Below, piece by piece: positions 18,560 through 28,147 of a stretch of 64,000 nt of DNA (position 1 is the first letter of the stretch; each line of letters starts with the position of its first letter). The stretch comes from Oceanobacillus senegalensis (lineage in GTDB: Bacteria; Bacillota; Bacilli; Bacillales; Amphibacillaceae). The DNA is taken from positions 497,049-561,048 of the forward strand of contig NZ_LT839648.1 of NCBI RefSeq assembly GCF_900176885.1, read 5' to 3'. Below the pieces are notes generated by a model, which did no database searches, was not told where the DNA came from, and saw only the letters and a program-made list of their open reading frames with translations. The translations under genes were made by a program, and so were the position numbers.

Positions 18560-19486
18560 ATGGTAAAAAGGTGTTTAATCATTCTATTTGTTGCTTTACT
18601 CAGTTTGCTTTTTGCATGTAGTAAAAACGGCAATGAACAAGAACAAAGTAATATGGAATCCATGGATATGGCAGCAACCGAATCAGAAATAGGTGTCGAA
18701 GAGCGTTCCTATACAGGAGAAAATACAAGTGAAAATAAAGTGCAGGATAGTCAAGAGGATACAGCTACAACTGCAGAAGAGAAAAAAATAATTGAATCTG
18801 ATCGTAAAATAATGTATTCGGCCCATCTTAATATAGAAGTACCCCTTCTTGAAAAGGCAATTACAGACATTCAGGCAAAGGCAGAAAATTTTGGTGGATA
18901 TATTGTAGACTCGACAATGCAGGGAGAATATGATGAGCGTTCAGCAAGTGGACATATTACGGCACGAATTCCTCAGGAAAAATTTCACGAGTTCATTGAA
19001 ATCGTGGAAGAGGGAAGTAGGGTTCGTGAAAGATCGATTTCTGGTCAGGATGTAACAGAGGAATATGTTGATTTAGAATCACGATTGAGTTCGAAGCGTG
19101 CGGTTGAAGAGCGATTATTAGATTTTTTGGAGCAAGCAGAAAAAACAGAGGATTTACTGAAAATATCTGGAGATTTGGCAAAGGTTCAAGAAGAGATTGA
19201 ACGAATTACGGGGCGTATGAAGTATTTACAGAACAAAGTGGATTTGGCAACGGTAACCATTTATATTCAGGAAAATGATACAAGTCTAAGTGAAATAGGA
19301 GAAGGAGATTTAGATACTTGGGGAAAAACAAAACAACAGTTTTTGAAAAGTATTAACTTCCTTATTACAGCAGCATCCAGTTTATTTGTATTTTTTATTG
19401 GGAATTTGCCAATTTTATTCTTAATCGGAATCATTGCCTCAGTTGTGATTTTTATCGTCCGGAAGCAAAAGAAAAAAGATAATTAA
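18560..19486 (+). CDS. DUF4349 lipoprotein
   Basis: About 308 residues. The signal peptide MVKRCLIILFVALLSLLFAC ends in a lipobox (LFAC). An acidic linker follows, then the DUF4349 domain (YSAHLNIEVPLLEKAITDIQ through an amphipathic coiled coil around SRLSSKRAVEERLL), and a C-terminal membrane helix (LFVFFIGNLPILFLIGII) before a KQKKK anchor. It is therefore held to the outer face of the membrane by lipid and helix. The ATG at 18560 follows GGGGGC; a further in-frame ATG at 18530 lacks a site. Function unknown. Confidence 0.85.
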   Translation: MVKRCLIILFVALLSLLFACSKNGNEQEQSNMESMDMAATESEIGVEERSYTGENTSENKVQDSQEDTATTAEEKKIIESDRKIMYSAHLNIEVPLLEKAITDIQAKAENFGGYIVDSTMQGEYDERSASGHITARIPQEKFHEFIEIVEEGSRVRERSISGQDVTEEYVDLESRLSSKRAVEERLLDFLEQAEKTEDLLKISGDLAKVQEEIERITGRMKYLQNKVDLATVTIYIQENDTSLSEIGEGDLDTWGKTKQQFLKSINFLITAASSLFVFFIGNLPILFLIGIIASVVIFIVRKQKKKDN

Positions 19487-19756
19487 AAAAGCTGCTTTAA
19501 TGATTTTATTTCTTTGTCGCTGTAGAAGGATGATGCGCAATAACTTATTAAGATAGGGAGCCTTCCTTGTCCTGTGGGAAAAGAACGTGTCTGAAGTCTC
19601 CGAAGCGGTGGTTTTCCGCTACGGAGGCTGAGGCCGTGCCCTAAGGTCCGCGACTATCCGTAGTGGAAATCAACGTTGCACTAATATGGAATAGAGTTAA
19701 TACACATCATATATATTTTGTTCATAAGGCACAATCATTTAGAAAACTTCTCTAAA
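19487..19756. repeat. Intergenic repeat remnant related to the 60.1-60.4 kb element
   Basis: TTCCTTGTCCTGTGGGA at 19563-19579 is an exact reverse complement of 60253-60269 inside the TIR element. A GC-richer hairpin (CTCCG-AAGCGG/CCGCT-A-CGGAG) lies near 19600-19628. No terminal repeats survive, so this looks like a decayed copy. No gene is visible in the stretch. Confidence 0.45.
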
Positions 19757-19790
19757 AAAAGCTGTGGATCTAAGACAATCCACAGCTTTT
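19757..19790 (-). terminator. Terminator of the ABC importer operon
   Basis: AAAAGCTGTGGAT (19757-19769) and ATCCACAGCTTTT (19778-19790) form a 13-bp stem. On the minus strand a T run follows, so it ends the transporter transcript. Confidence 0.85.
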
Positions 19791-19793
19791 CTG

Positions 19794-20825
19794 TCACTCA
19801 GTACTAGCTACTTCTGTTTCAATAAAGCTAGTATTTACTAATCCTTCTAGGTTTGGCTTTTCATCTAGGAATTCTAATTCATAGGAAGAATTAGCGAAAT
19901 CTTGTAATACTTCTCCATCTACTTCATATGTGAAGTTAATACGGTTCCACGCTCTGTCAATTACTGAAGCAGAAAGCTCTTGGCCAGTGATATCGGCAAT
20001 TTTTTCTCTAGCGATAGTTTTTGCTTCTTCTGGGTTTTCATTGATAAAATCGGTAGCCTTTTTGTGACCATTCACAATACTTTGAACGAGATCAGGATTA
20101 TTATTAACTAAATCTTGAGATGTTACGAAGACTGCTGCTGGTAGGGTTTCTCCATATGCAACATCTGGCGTGTCGATAAGGACCTTACCACTTCCTTGTT
20201 CCTCAATTGCAGATGCCCATGGTTCTGGAACAGTTGCTACATCCACTTTTCCAGATACAAACATACTATGATAGGTTGCAGGCTCTCCAGTGACATGCTT
20301 CATTTCGCCACCAACACGATCTGAAGTCAAGTTGTAAACCTCACTCATTAATGTTTCAAATTGTACGTCATGTGTACAGCCTACACGTGGAGAGATAAAT
20401 GTTTTTCCTGCTACATCTTCAGGAGTCTCAATATTAGCATCATTTCTTGCCATAATGACTGTACCTCCAGTAGAACCAGCCGCAATAACATTGACTTCAG
20501 ATCCACTTGTAAAATGGTTCATGGCTGGTCCTGGTCCAACAAGCCCACCTTCTATTTCACCAGCAGCAAGTGCTGTCATAAATGAAGATCCGTCTGGAAA
20601 ATATTGATAGTTTACCTTAGTGCCATCTGGAAAAGTTTCAGAATATAAATCTTTCTCTTCCGCCACCATTCCAGCTACGTGGTTAATATTTGGAAAATAT
20701 CCAATGGTAATTTCATCGGGAATTCCTTCACTGGCTCCAGAGGAACTCTCTGCATCTCCGCTTCCGCAAGCAGCTAGCACCAAACTAAGAACCATAAGAC
20801 CTAAAAAACCTAACAACTTCTTCAT
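19794..20825 (-). CDS. ABC transporter substrate-binding lipoprotein, sulfonate/nitrate/taurine type
   Basis: About 343 residues. The signal peptide MKKLLGFLGLMVLSLVLAAC carries a lipobox, and a Ser/Gly/Glu linker follows. The mature part fits the SsuA/NrtA/Thi5-like family: ITIGYFPNINHVAGMVAEEK, then GEIEGGLVGPGPAMNHF, and FISPRVGCTHDVQFETLM. The substrate is uncertain (sulfonate, nitrate or a pyrimidine precursor). The second ATG, 9 bp inside the first, has the better spacing to AAAGG. It is the third gene of an ATPase-permease-binding-protein operon. Confidence 0.9.
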   Translation of the reverse strand: MKKLLGFLGLMVLSLVLAACGSGDAESSSGASEGIPDEITIGYFPNINHVAGMVAEEKDLYSETFPDGTKVNYQYFPDGSSFMTALAAGEIEGGLVGPGPAMNHFTSGSEVNVIAAGSTGGTVIMARNDANIETPEDVAGKTFISPRVGCTHDVQFETLMSEVYNLTSDRVGGEMKHVTGEPATYHSMFVSGKVDVATVPEPWASAIEEQGSGKVLIDTPDVAYGETLPAAVFVTSQDLVNNNPDLVQSIVNGHKKATDFINENPEEAKTIAREKIADITGQELSASVIDRAWNRINFTYEVDGEVLQDFANSSYELEFLDEKPNLEGLVNTSFIETEVASTE

Positions 20826-20914
20826 CAAACTCATCCTTTCTATATTGAAAAATGTAATTCATAAACATTGATTAAAACTCCTAAAAGTTTTGGTTCCAGC
20901 ACTTATAAAACCTT

Positions 20915-21673
20915 CTACATTCCCCAACGCTTCATAACTGTTTTCTCTAGCTTGGAGAATACAAAGTTATCAACTAATGCTCCGATGACTCCGATAATGA
21001 TAATAATACCGATGACTTGATCCATTCGTGCGTAGTCCTGTGCATAGCTTAAGGTGTAGCCTAACCCAGGTCCATTACTTAATAATTCCCCTGCCATTAA
21101 TGCCCGCCAGCTGAATGCCCATGCAAGACGTAAGCCTGACATAAAGTAAGGAATACTTGCCGGAATTTCTACTCGGTAAAAGAGGGAGAAGCTCTTTGTC
21201 CCCATTGTTCTTGCTGCTCTTACTAGCTGTGGTGGGACGTTATGGATGGCAGAGCGGACATTGAGTGCCATAACAAATGTTCCACCTAGCACGATGACAA
21301 ATATAACGGCAAACTCAGAAAATCCAAATATCATTATTGCTAGTGGAACCCAGACAATACTTGGAATACTTTGTAAGGCAATTAAATACATGCCAGCTGT
21401 TTCATCCGCTTGTTTTGATTTCCCAAAGATAACTCCAATCACAGTTCCAATTACAATAGCTAAGGATAAACCACTAAATAAGTGCTTAAAGCTTGCACCG
21501 AGAGCAATAACGAAATCGCCACTAGAAAAACCTTCATATAAAGCAGTAAAAACTTTCAAAGGGGATGGAAAAATAATTTCTTCAAAAATACCTAAAGCAA
21601 AGATTAATTGCCATATTGCAATGACAACGGCTAGGAATACAATTCTTTTGATAATAATATTAAATTTCTTCAT
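20915..21673 (-). CDS. ABC transporter permease, SsuC/TauC type
   Basis: A 252-residue permease with about six membrane helices. The BPD_transp_1 coupling loop is visible as ARTMGTKSFSLFYRVEIPASIPY (about residues 155-177), ending in the family pattern E-A/I-P-x-S-x-P. Its ATG overlaps the ATPase stop by four bases (ATGA), so the two are translationally coupled. It passes the substrate delivered by the neighbouring lipoprotein. Confidence 0.93.
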   Translation of the reverse strand: MKKFNIIIKRIVFLAVVIAIWQLIFALGIFEEIIFPSPLKVFTALYEGFSSGDFVIALGASFKHLFSGLSLAIVIGTVIGVIFGKSKQADETAGMYLIALQSIPSIVWVPLAIMIFGFSEFAVIFVIVLGGTFVMALNVRSAIHNVPPQLVRAARTMGTKSFSLFYRVEIPASIPYFMSGLRLAWAFSWRALMAGELLSNGPGLGYTLSYAQDYARMDQVIGIIIIIGVIGALVDNFVFSKLEKTVMKRWGM

Positions 21674-22452
21674 CTTGATAACTCTTCCTTTAGTACTTTA
21701 TTGATTTCCCCTTCAAGTAAATCCATAATTTCTTTTTCTAGTTCAATTGATTCAAGATTTCCACGTTCTCTTGGTCTAGCTATGTCAACCTTAATATCGG
21801 CAATGATTCGACCTGGTCTTGTGCCCATCACAACAATCCGATCTGATAGTTTAATAGCTTCTGTGATGCTATGGGTGACAAATAGAATAGTTTTTTGGGT
21901 CTCCTGCCAAATCTTCATTAATTCATCATGCATAATGTGTCGCGTTTGTTCGTCCAGTGCACCAAAAGGTTCATCCATGAGTAGTACCTTTGGATCCATC
22001 GCTAGAGCACGAGCAATGGCCACACGCTGCTGCATCCCACCTGAAAGCTCAAAAATATAATTATCCCTAAAGCGACTTAATTGCACCATCTTTAAGAAAT
22101 GCGTCGCTCGTTTATCAGCTTCCTTCTTACTCATTTTTCCCTTTAATGGAAAGGTAATGTTGTCATGAACATTTAACCAAGGAAAAAGAGATGGCTGTTG
22201 AAAGACCATGCCCCTGTCAGGGCCCGGACTAGTAATCTTGTTTCCTTGAAGGATAATGGATCCTTCTGAAGTATCCTCAAGCCCAGCAACCATAGATAGT
22301 AACGTAGATTTACCACATCCGGAGGGGCCAAGAATGGAAACAAACTGATTTTCTGGTATATCTAAGTTGATGTCAGAAAAAACCTGAAATTGCTTTTCTT
22401 CTGTCGTAAATGTTTTTCCGACTTGATTGATTTCAAGAAACAATGATTCCAT
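21670..22452 (-). CDS. ABC transporter ATP-binding protein, SsuB/TauB type
   Basis: A 260-residue ATPase. Walker A is LGPSGCGKST (about residues 41-50), the signature is FELSGGMQQRVAIARAL, Walker B is VLLMDEPFGALDEQ, and the switch is FVTHSITEA. These features are characteristic of the nitrate/sulfonate/taurine branch. The ATG at 22452 touches its AAGGAG, while the TTG three codons later (22443) has ideal spacing and may be the real start. First gene of the operon. Confidence 0.95.
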   Translation of the reverse strand: MESLFLEINQVGKTFTTEEKQFQVFSDINLDIPENQFVSILGPSGCGKSTLLSMVAGLEDTSEGSIILQGNKITSPGPDRGMVFQQPSLFPWLNVHDNITFPLKGKMSKKEADKRATHFLKMVQLSRFRDNYIFELSGGMQQRVAIARALAMDPKVLLMDEPFGALDEQTRHIMHDELMKIWQETQKTILFVTHSITEAIKLSDRIVVMGTRPGRIIADIKVDIARPRERGNLESIELEKEIMDLLEGEINKVLKEELSR

Positions 22453-22503
22453 CTCCTTAACATTATAAATCCTATGAAAATAGTTGGCTTTGTATTTGTT
22501 TAT

Positions 22504-22533
22504 ATTATACGTAGATTATGCCTAATGTGTCAA
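22504..22533 (-). promoter_or_regulatory. Sigma-A promoter of the ABC importer operon
   Basis: On the minus strand, TTGACA (22533-22528), an 18-base spacer and TATAAT (22509-22504) precede the ATPase gene by about 50 bases. Confidence 0.7.
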
Positions 22534-22580
22534 TTACTTTTAGAAAATACCCACTAATTTAATGGGAATTTATGTAAGGC

Positions 22581-22795
22581 TTATCGCAGGTTAAGGAGAA
22601 GTAATACCCTCACCTCAAAAATGGAGGAAAAGCAAACCCTTTCAGGTGGGGAAGGGCCTTGTGTTCATAGTGGTATAAACTGGCTCTAAAAGCCCGATTC
22701 GTTCGGACCTACAGGAAGTAGGTAACAAGGGCGTTGCAACGGACTTGTTTCAGTGGGGGATGAAAGAAAAACCCCACTGATTGGAGTTCTCTTTA
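22581..22795 (+). repeat. Modular hairpin repeat, copy a (long form)
   Basis: It begins TTATCGCAGGTTAAGGAG and ends CCCCACTGATTGGAGTTC then TCTTTATTT. The start matches copies c and d; the final hairpin, CAGTGGGG with GATGAAAGAAAAA in the loop and CCCCACTG, matches copies b and e. About 150 bases between the two modules are absent from the short copies. Its end runs into the stop codon of the next minus-strand gene. Confidence 0.6.
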
Positions 22796-24178
22796 TTTAG
22801 TCATTTGAATCATTAATCGCTGATATGCATTGGCTTCCTCTTGATTTCCCATTTCAGAATAAATTTTAGATAGATAAATAACAGGTCGCGGGTCTTCAGG
22901 GTGTAATTCCATTTCCCACTTAAAGCAATCAATGGATTTTTCTAGTTGATGAAAATCTAGATACAATTCACCTAAAGCAAATTGCTGATCAGGGTCATTT
23001 TCTAGCTTCATCATTTTGTTTAGTCTTTGTTCTATTGGAAGGTGAATATTGACTTTATGGAAGGGTTCGAACCACTTTATAATGGCATGTAAATCATATT
23101 CATTGATGTAGGCATGGATTAATGGGGTGATTAACCTTTCTAATATCTCACGGTTCCCATTAGATAAAGACAATAATCGTTGATTGGATTGTGGAAAATT
23201 TGAAATAAGAACAGATGAATGGGCCTCTTGAAAGAGTTCGGCAACAAGGGGAAGTCTCTTCTCATCGATTTGGATATCTTTAGAAAGGATAAATTGGACA
23301 ATTTCATTGGCATTTTCATTAGCTAATAGAAGAGATACTAATGTATCTTTCACGTTATTAACAGGATGAACATCACAAATATCTTTCATTATTTGAATTT
23401 GCTCATCAACATGAAAGGTTTCGATAATCGATTTTATTTCACAAAAGTTTTCATTGGAATAATCCCGGTTAAGTAGGTTTATACGAACGGCTAGCTCATC
23501 CATTTCTCTGTTTTGTTTTTTGTGTAATTTAAATAAGATGGATGCGGAATGTTGGTGATGGCGTTCATCAAAACAGATTAACTCCGTATAATCTGGATCC
23601 TTTTCAACCATTGTATGTGCATCTGCATAGTGCTTTTCGTACCGCTTGAATTCGAGGTTATGCAGCATGTCATAGACAAATTTATCTTTAGAATAATAGT
23701 TGGAATAATATTTTAATAATTGGTAGGCAATGAAATCTTGACCGTTTCTGTGGTATTCATAAAACGTATGTTTAAAAAGCTTTTTGCTTGTTCCCTGTTT
23801 TGTGAAGGAATTGAAAAATAGAAAGATAAAAGCAATTTCTTTTTGATTGTAGGTTCTAGGAAGCGATTTTATAAGTTGATTAAATTTAACAAATTGGAAG
23901 GATGATTTGTTACCGATGAGTTGTGCAATAAATGGGTGATTTCCATTGAAATGGATTCCTTTTTTTAATGCTTGATGGATATAGGAATGTAATCGAATGG
24001 ACTTAGCCTTCACTCCATTAATAAATTTGTTTTTAAAAAATAAGACATAATAAAAATTAGAATTTTTGTCAGTTGCTTCTATTATTTTGGTTTGCTTATA
24101 TATGGTAAGCTGTTCTGCGGTTAAGGTTAACGGTCTTTTGTTAACGTTCACCTGAAATCGAATGTTGTTCATCTTCAT
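22793..24178 (-). CDS. Hypothetical protein with C-terminal TPR-like repeats
   Basis: A 461-residue soluble, mostly helical protein. The C-terminal 60 residues read as two TPR-type helix pairs (FALGELYLDFHQLEKSIDCF and ARG-free PVIYLSKIYSEMGNQEEANA). The rest is rich in aromatic and basic residues, with no recognised catalytic motif. The ATG at 24172 (third codon) has the better spacing from GGGAGG. It is divergent from the acyl-CoA synthetase. A scaffold or protein-binding role would be a guess based only on the repeats. Confidence 0.7.
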   Translation of the reverse strand: MKMNNIRFQVNVNKRPLTLTAEQLTIYKQTKIIEATDKNSNFYYVLFFKNKFINGVKAKSIRLHSYIHQALKKGIHFNGNHPFIAQLIGNKSSFQFVKFNQLIKSLPRTYNQKEIAFIFLFFNSFTKQGTSKKLFKHTFYEYHRNGQDFIAYQLLKYYSNYYSKDKFVYDMLHNLEFKRYEKHYADAHTMVEKDPDYTELICFDERHHQHSASILFKLHKKQNREMDELAVRINLLNRDYSNENFCEIKSIIETFHVDEQIQIMKDICDVHPVNNVKDTLVSLLLANENANEIVQFILSKDIQIDEKRLPLVAELFQEAHSSVLISNFPQSNQRLLSLSNGNREILERLITPLIHAYINEYDLHAIIKWFEPFHKVNIHLPIEQRLNKMMKLENDPDQQFALGELYLDFHQLEKSIDCFKWEMELHPEDPRPVIYLSKIYSEMGNQEEANAYQRLMIQMTK

Positions 24179-24314
24179 ACCTCCCTTTTCTTCCCCTTAT
24201 GATAACATACTTTCTGTATATTCACCTTCTAAGCTTTTTCTTTCTTAATTTGGTTATATCTGATATAATAACTAGAAATTAGTATCTAGTACTAAATTGT
24301 TAGGAGATGAAATA

Positions 24315-25895
24315 ATGAAGCGTGAGCAGTTAATAGCTCCCAAGGATTATAATATCGTCATGGAATTTGAGAAATATGCGAACGATCCGGATAGGAGGGC
24401 AGTTATTTGGGAGGATGAACTAGGTAATGTGAAGGAAATCACGTATCAACAACTACTGAATAATGCAAATAAAATTGGAAATGCACTGTTAGAACTTGGT
24501 CTTAAAAAAGGGGACAAGTTGCTAGTGATGATGCCTCGGAAAATTGAAACGTATGAGGTCTATATTGCAGCATTGAAGACTGGGATTATCATCATTCCGT
24601 GTTCTGAGATGTTTCGGACGAAGGATCTGCAATATCGCATCACACATGGTGAGGTTCGAGGAGTTGTTAGTTATAAGGATTTTACTTCTCAATTTACAGA
24701 TGTTGACGAATATGATTCTTTAGTGAAGTTTTCCGTTGGTGGGGCTGTTGAAGGTTGGAATGACTTGGACCACTTAAAAGCAGTGTCTTCTGGTTCCTTA
24801 AAAATTGTTCCTACAAGAAGTGATGATTTAGCATTTTTACCATACACTTCTGGAACGACAGGAAATCCTAAGGCAGTTATGCACACGCATGCATGGGGCT
24901 ATGCCCATATGCAAACAGCACCATCCAATTGGTTATCGATTCGTGATGGAGATGTTGTTTGGGCAACGGCTGCACCTGGTTGGCAAAAATGGGTATGGAG
25001 TCCATTTTTATCTGTGTTAGGGTCTGGTGCTACTGGCTTTGTGTATCAAGGAAGATTTGAACCGAAAAAATACATGAACTTATTAGAGAAACACTCTGTT
25101 AATGTATTTTGCTGTACACCAACAGAATATCGTCTCATGGCAAAATTAGATAATCTATCAGACTATCAGCTTTCATCTTTACACAGTGCTGTGTCAGCTG
25201 GGGAACCTTTGAATCGAGAAGTAATTGATCAATTTGAAAAATATTTTGGTGTCACTGTCAGAGATGGATACGGTCAAACGGAAAATACATTGCTTCTTGG
25301 ATTTCTAAAAGGAATGAAAGTGAAGCCTGGATCTATGGGTAAACCAACACCAGGAAATCATGTGCAATTAATTGATGAGGACGGGAAACCTGTGGCTGTT
25401 GGACAAGTTGGAGACATAGCAATTCCACTTGACACACCGGCATTATTTAAAGGTTATTATAAGGATGAGGAACGGACGAACAAATCACACCGAGGAAATT
25501 TTTATATTACAGGTGACCAGGCAAAAATGGATGAAGAAGGTTATTTTTGGTTTGAAGGTCGTAATGATGACATCATTGTTAGCTCTGGGTATACAATAGG
25601 ACCATTTGAAGTAGAGGATGCACTTGTTAAACATCCAGCTGTAAAAGAGTGTGCTGTAGTAGCAAGTCCTGATGAAGTGAGGGGGAATGTAGTAAAAGCA
25701 TTTATTGTACTGCAGAATCATATGAAAGAAGCAAATCAAGAATTAGTGAAAGAATTACAACATCATGCTAAACAATTAACAGCTCCATATAAATATCCAC
25801 GAAAAATTGAATTTGTAGAAGAATTACCAAAAACGTCATCAGGAAAAATTCGTCGTGTTGAATTGAGACAAAGAGAAAAGGAATTAGCTAAATAA
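24315..25895 (+). CDS. Acyl-CoA synthetase, medium/branched-chain type (MbcS/YtcI-like)
   Basis: A 526-residue AMP-forming enzyme activating a fatty acid to its CoA ester. The A3 phosphate loop is LPYTSGTTGNPKAVMHTH (about residues 174-191), A5 is DGYGQTENTL, A7 is YITGDQA, A8 is FWFEGRNDDIIVSSGYTIGP, and the A10 lysine lies in PKTSSGKIRR. Its size and sequence lie near methylbutyryl/medium-chain acyl-CoA synthetases. The ATG at 24315 follows AGGAG. Its proximity to branched-chain metabolism genes is loose. A hairpin at 25901-25943 follows it. Confidence 0.9.
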   Translation: MKREQLIAPKDYNIVMEFEKYANDPDRRAVIWEDELGNVKEITYQQLLNNANKIGNALLELGLKKGDKLLVMMPRKIETYEVYIAALKTGIIIIPCSEMFRTKDLQYRITHGEVRGVVSYKDFTSQFTDVDEYDSLVKFSVGGAVEGWNDLDHLKAVSSGSLKIVPTRSDDLAFLPYTSGTTGNPKAVMHTHAWGYAHMQTAPSNWLSIRDGDVVWATAAPGWQKWVWSPFLSVLGSGATGFVYQGRFEPKKYMNLLEKHSVNVFCCTPTEYRLMAKLDNLSDYQLSSLHSAVSAGEPLNREVIDQFEKYFGVTVRDGYGQTENTLLLGFLKGMKVKPGSMGKPTPGNHVQLIDEDGKPVAVGQVGDIAIPLDTPALFKGYYKDEERTNKSHRGNFYITGDQAKMDEEGYFWFEGRNDDIIVSSGYTIGPFEVEDALVKHPAVKECAVVASPDEVRGNVVKAFIVLQNHMKEANQELVKELQHHAKQLTAPYKYPRKIEFVEELPKTSSGKIRRVELRQREKELAK

Positions 25896-25900
25896 ACAGT

Positions 25901-25943
25901 AGCCCGACATTCAAACGTCATTATTTGTTTGAATGTAGGGCTT
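25901..25943. terminator. Bidirectional hairpin between acyl-CoA synthetase and trhP2
   Basis: AGCCCGACATTCAAAC (25901-25916) pairs with GTTTGAATGTAGGGCT (25927-25942) with one mismatch. Neither side has a strong T run. Confidence 0.55.
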
Positions 25944-25977
25944 AATAAGTTCTACGTTAGGAAAATATAAAATTTCA

Positions 25978-27213
25978 TTATTTTAGCTTACGCATCATGT
26001 CCATAGCTTTAACAGGGTAATCCACCTTTATTTTAACAATCATCATAGCATGAGGAGCGCGGTCAATGGCATTATCATCTTTATCCCATAACTCTTCAAT
26101 AATCTGTTCCACATGGGTATAATCTGGCCCATAAAATTCAATCTTGTCACCGACACCAAAGTTATTACGCTGCTGGACGGTAGCGATTCGTGTTTGTTCA
26201 TCATAGTCAAGAACTTGACCGATAAATGTATAAGCAGGAATTTTTCGTTTTGGTCCAAATAGCTGTTCTTTTTCTGTTGGCATACCGTAGTAAAATCCGC
26301 TTGCCAGCTCCCGTTGTGCGACTTTCCATAATTCATCTTCCCATTCTTGCTTAAATTCGTAGTTTTCCGGATCAGCACAATAGGTGTCAATAGCTTGACG
26401 ATATACACTGGAAACGGTTGAGACATAATGAATGGATTTCATACGTCCTTCGATTTTTAAGCTATCAATCCCGTTTTCCACGAGCTCTGGGATATGGTGT
26501 ATCATGGACATATCTACAGCACTCATGGAAAATGCCTCTTCTGGATTCCCGCCTAATAGGGAATTGCGTTCTTCCGGGCCTTCCATATCAAATATCCCGT
26601 ATTTCCACCGGCAAGATTGAGAACACCCACCACGATTTGCGTCCCGATTAGACATATGGTTGGAAAGTACACATCTACCTGAATAAGAAATACACATGGC
26701 ACCATGAATAAATGCTTCGATTTCAATGTCGGTTTTCATGCGCATTTCTTTTATTTCATCCATGCTCACTTCTCTAGCAAGAACAACTCGTTCAAGTCCT
26801 TCCTCCTTCCAAAAATTTAATGTTTCATAGTTCGTTGCGGATGCTTGTGTGGACAAATGGATTGGCAATCCAGGAGCATCGATTGCGCAAATTTCAACTA
26901 ATGCTGGGTCGGACACTATGACTGCATGAATACCGATGTCTCGTAAAGTTCGGAAAAAGTCTCCTGCGCCTTCCGTATCACCTTCATGGGTGACCATATT
27001 GGCAGCTACATACACTTTTGCGCCATGTTTATTGGCAAATTCCACCCCTTCATACATCTCACCATATGTAAAATTACCAGCACGATTTCTTAATCCATAG
27101 GCATTTCCACCAATATAAACGGCATCTGCCCCATAATGAATCGCTACTTTTAGCTTTTCCAATGTACCAGCTGGTGCTAAAACTTCTGGCTTTTTCGTTA
27201 TTATTTTCATCAT
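25978..27213 (-). CDS. trhP2: tRNA hydroxylation protein P2 (peptidase U32 family, YrrO-like)
   Basis: About 411 residues of the U32 family. The Bacillus pair YrrN/YrrO (TrhP1/TrhP2) supports prephenate-dependent 5-hydroxyuridine formation at tRNA position 34. It starts KKPEVLAPAGTLEKLKVAIH and has DAVYIGGNAYGLRNRAGNF. The U32 signature is EAFIHGAMCISYSGRCVLSN, and Cys-rich GGCSQSCRWKYG follows, consistent with a metal or Fe-S site. The ATG at 27213 follows AAGGTG; upstream in-frame starts overlap trhP1. It is co-transcribed with trhP1. Confidence 0.9.
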   Translation of the reverse strand: MMKIITKKPEVLAPAGTLEKLKVAIHYGADAVYIGGNAYGLRNRAGNFTYGEMYEGVEFANKHGAKVYVAANMVTHEGDTEGAGDFFRTLRDIGIHAVIVSDPALVEICAIDAPGLPIHLSTQASATNYETLNFWKEEGLERVVLAREVSMDEIKEMRMKTDIEIEAFIHGAMCISYSGRCVLSNHMSNRDANRGGCSQSCRWKYGIFDMEGPEERNSLLGGNPEEAFSMSAVDMSMIHHIPELVENGIDSLKIEGRMKSIHYVSTVSSVYRQAIDTYCADPENYEFKQEWEDELWKVAQRELASGFYYGMPTEKEQLFGPKRKIPAYTFIGQVLDYDEQTRIATVQQRNNFGVGDKIEFYGPDYTHVEQIIEELWDKDDNAIDRAPHAMMIVKIKVDYPVKAMDMMRKLK

Positions 27214-27226
27214 ACTATTCACCTTC

Positions 27227-28147
27227 TTATTGAATTTCACTTGGATCTTTAGCATAAAAGCCTTTATCTAAAGTCCGTTCTTTTGGATGTAGTTGGGTTA
27301 ACTGTTCATTTAATTCTCTTTTTAAAGAATCACTCCATGCATCGGATAATATGGCATTTTTGGCACGTACAAATAACTTTGCGATGGAAACGAAGGAATC
27401 TCCCTTGGTAAAAATGCCATCTAATTTCCATTGCTTGATTCCAATGTTGTATAATTTTTTTATTTCCTCCATGAGATTGACATCATTTGTTGCAAAAATA
27501 TGTGTACCATTACGATCCTCATAAATGGAATAGTGGGTTTCTTTCCTTTTTGGTTCGGAAATAAATAATCCTCTATCCTTATCGGTAGATTCATATTCAT
27601 CCACAAAGTTAAAATAGTTTTCAACAAGGGTTCGCTTGGATTGATGAATGCATGTGGCACCATATACTAAAATCTCTGCTGGTACCTTTAGTTGTGTACT
27701 TAATTCCACGAGTTCAGGATAGGTTATTTCACGTGCGAGTATGGCTCCAGTCGCACCACGTTTAGCCCAAAAGTTAATTTGCTTGGCACTTGTCACAAGG
27801 GTCTGAGCATCATATAAGTATGGTAAAGAGATGTTATTCTTTTTCATGAGATGAATAACACCAGGATCCCCAACTGTAATTGAATCGACGTTGATGCTCT
27901 GTAAAAATTTTAAATATGGAATGATTGTTGCAATGCGATCATTATGCATGATTGCATTAACAGCGACACGCACTTGCTTGTTATTCTCATGAGCAAGGGC
28001 TGTAATTTCGGTAATTTCTTTTTTTGAAAGTGAAGATGGCAGCCTCAGGGCGAATTCATCCTCACCGATATATAAAACATCAATTCCTTCTTTGATTAAT
28101 GCATTTGCCTGATCTATAGATTCTACTGTTGATATTAACTCAATCAT
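27227..28147 (-). CDS. trhP1: tRNA hydroxylation protein P1 (peptidase U32 family, YrrN-like)
   Basis: A 306-residue U32-family partner of TrhP2, matching YrrN in length. It opens MIELISTVESIDQANALIKE and has the internal VYGATCIHQSKRTLVENYF, the counterpart of the U32 signature. The ATG at 28147 follows AAAGGAG. The trhP2 start lies 13 bases beyond its stop. The methyltransferase gene that sits upstream in Bacillus subtilis (trmR) is not present here. Confidence 0.88.
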   Translation of the reverse strand: MIELISTVESIDQANALIKEGIDVLYIGEDEFALRLPSSLSKKEITEITALAHENNKQVRVAVNAIMHNDRIATIIPYLKFLQSINVDSITVGDPGVIHLMKKNNISLPYLYDAQTLVTSAKQINFWAKRGATGAILAREITYPELVELSTQLKVPAEILVYGATCIHQSKRTLVENYFNFVDEYESTDKDRGLFISEPKRKETHYSIYEDRNGTHIFATNDVNLMEEIKKLYNIGIKQWKLDGIFTKGDSFVSIAKLFVRAKNAILSDAWSDSLKRELNEQLTQLHPKERTLDKGFYAKDPSEIQ

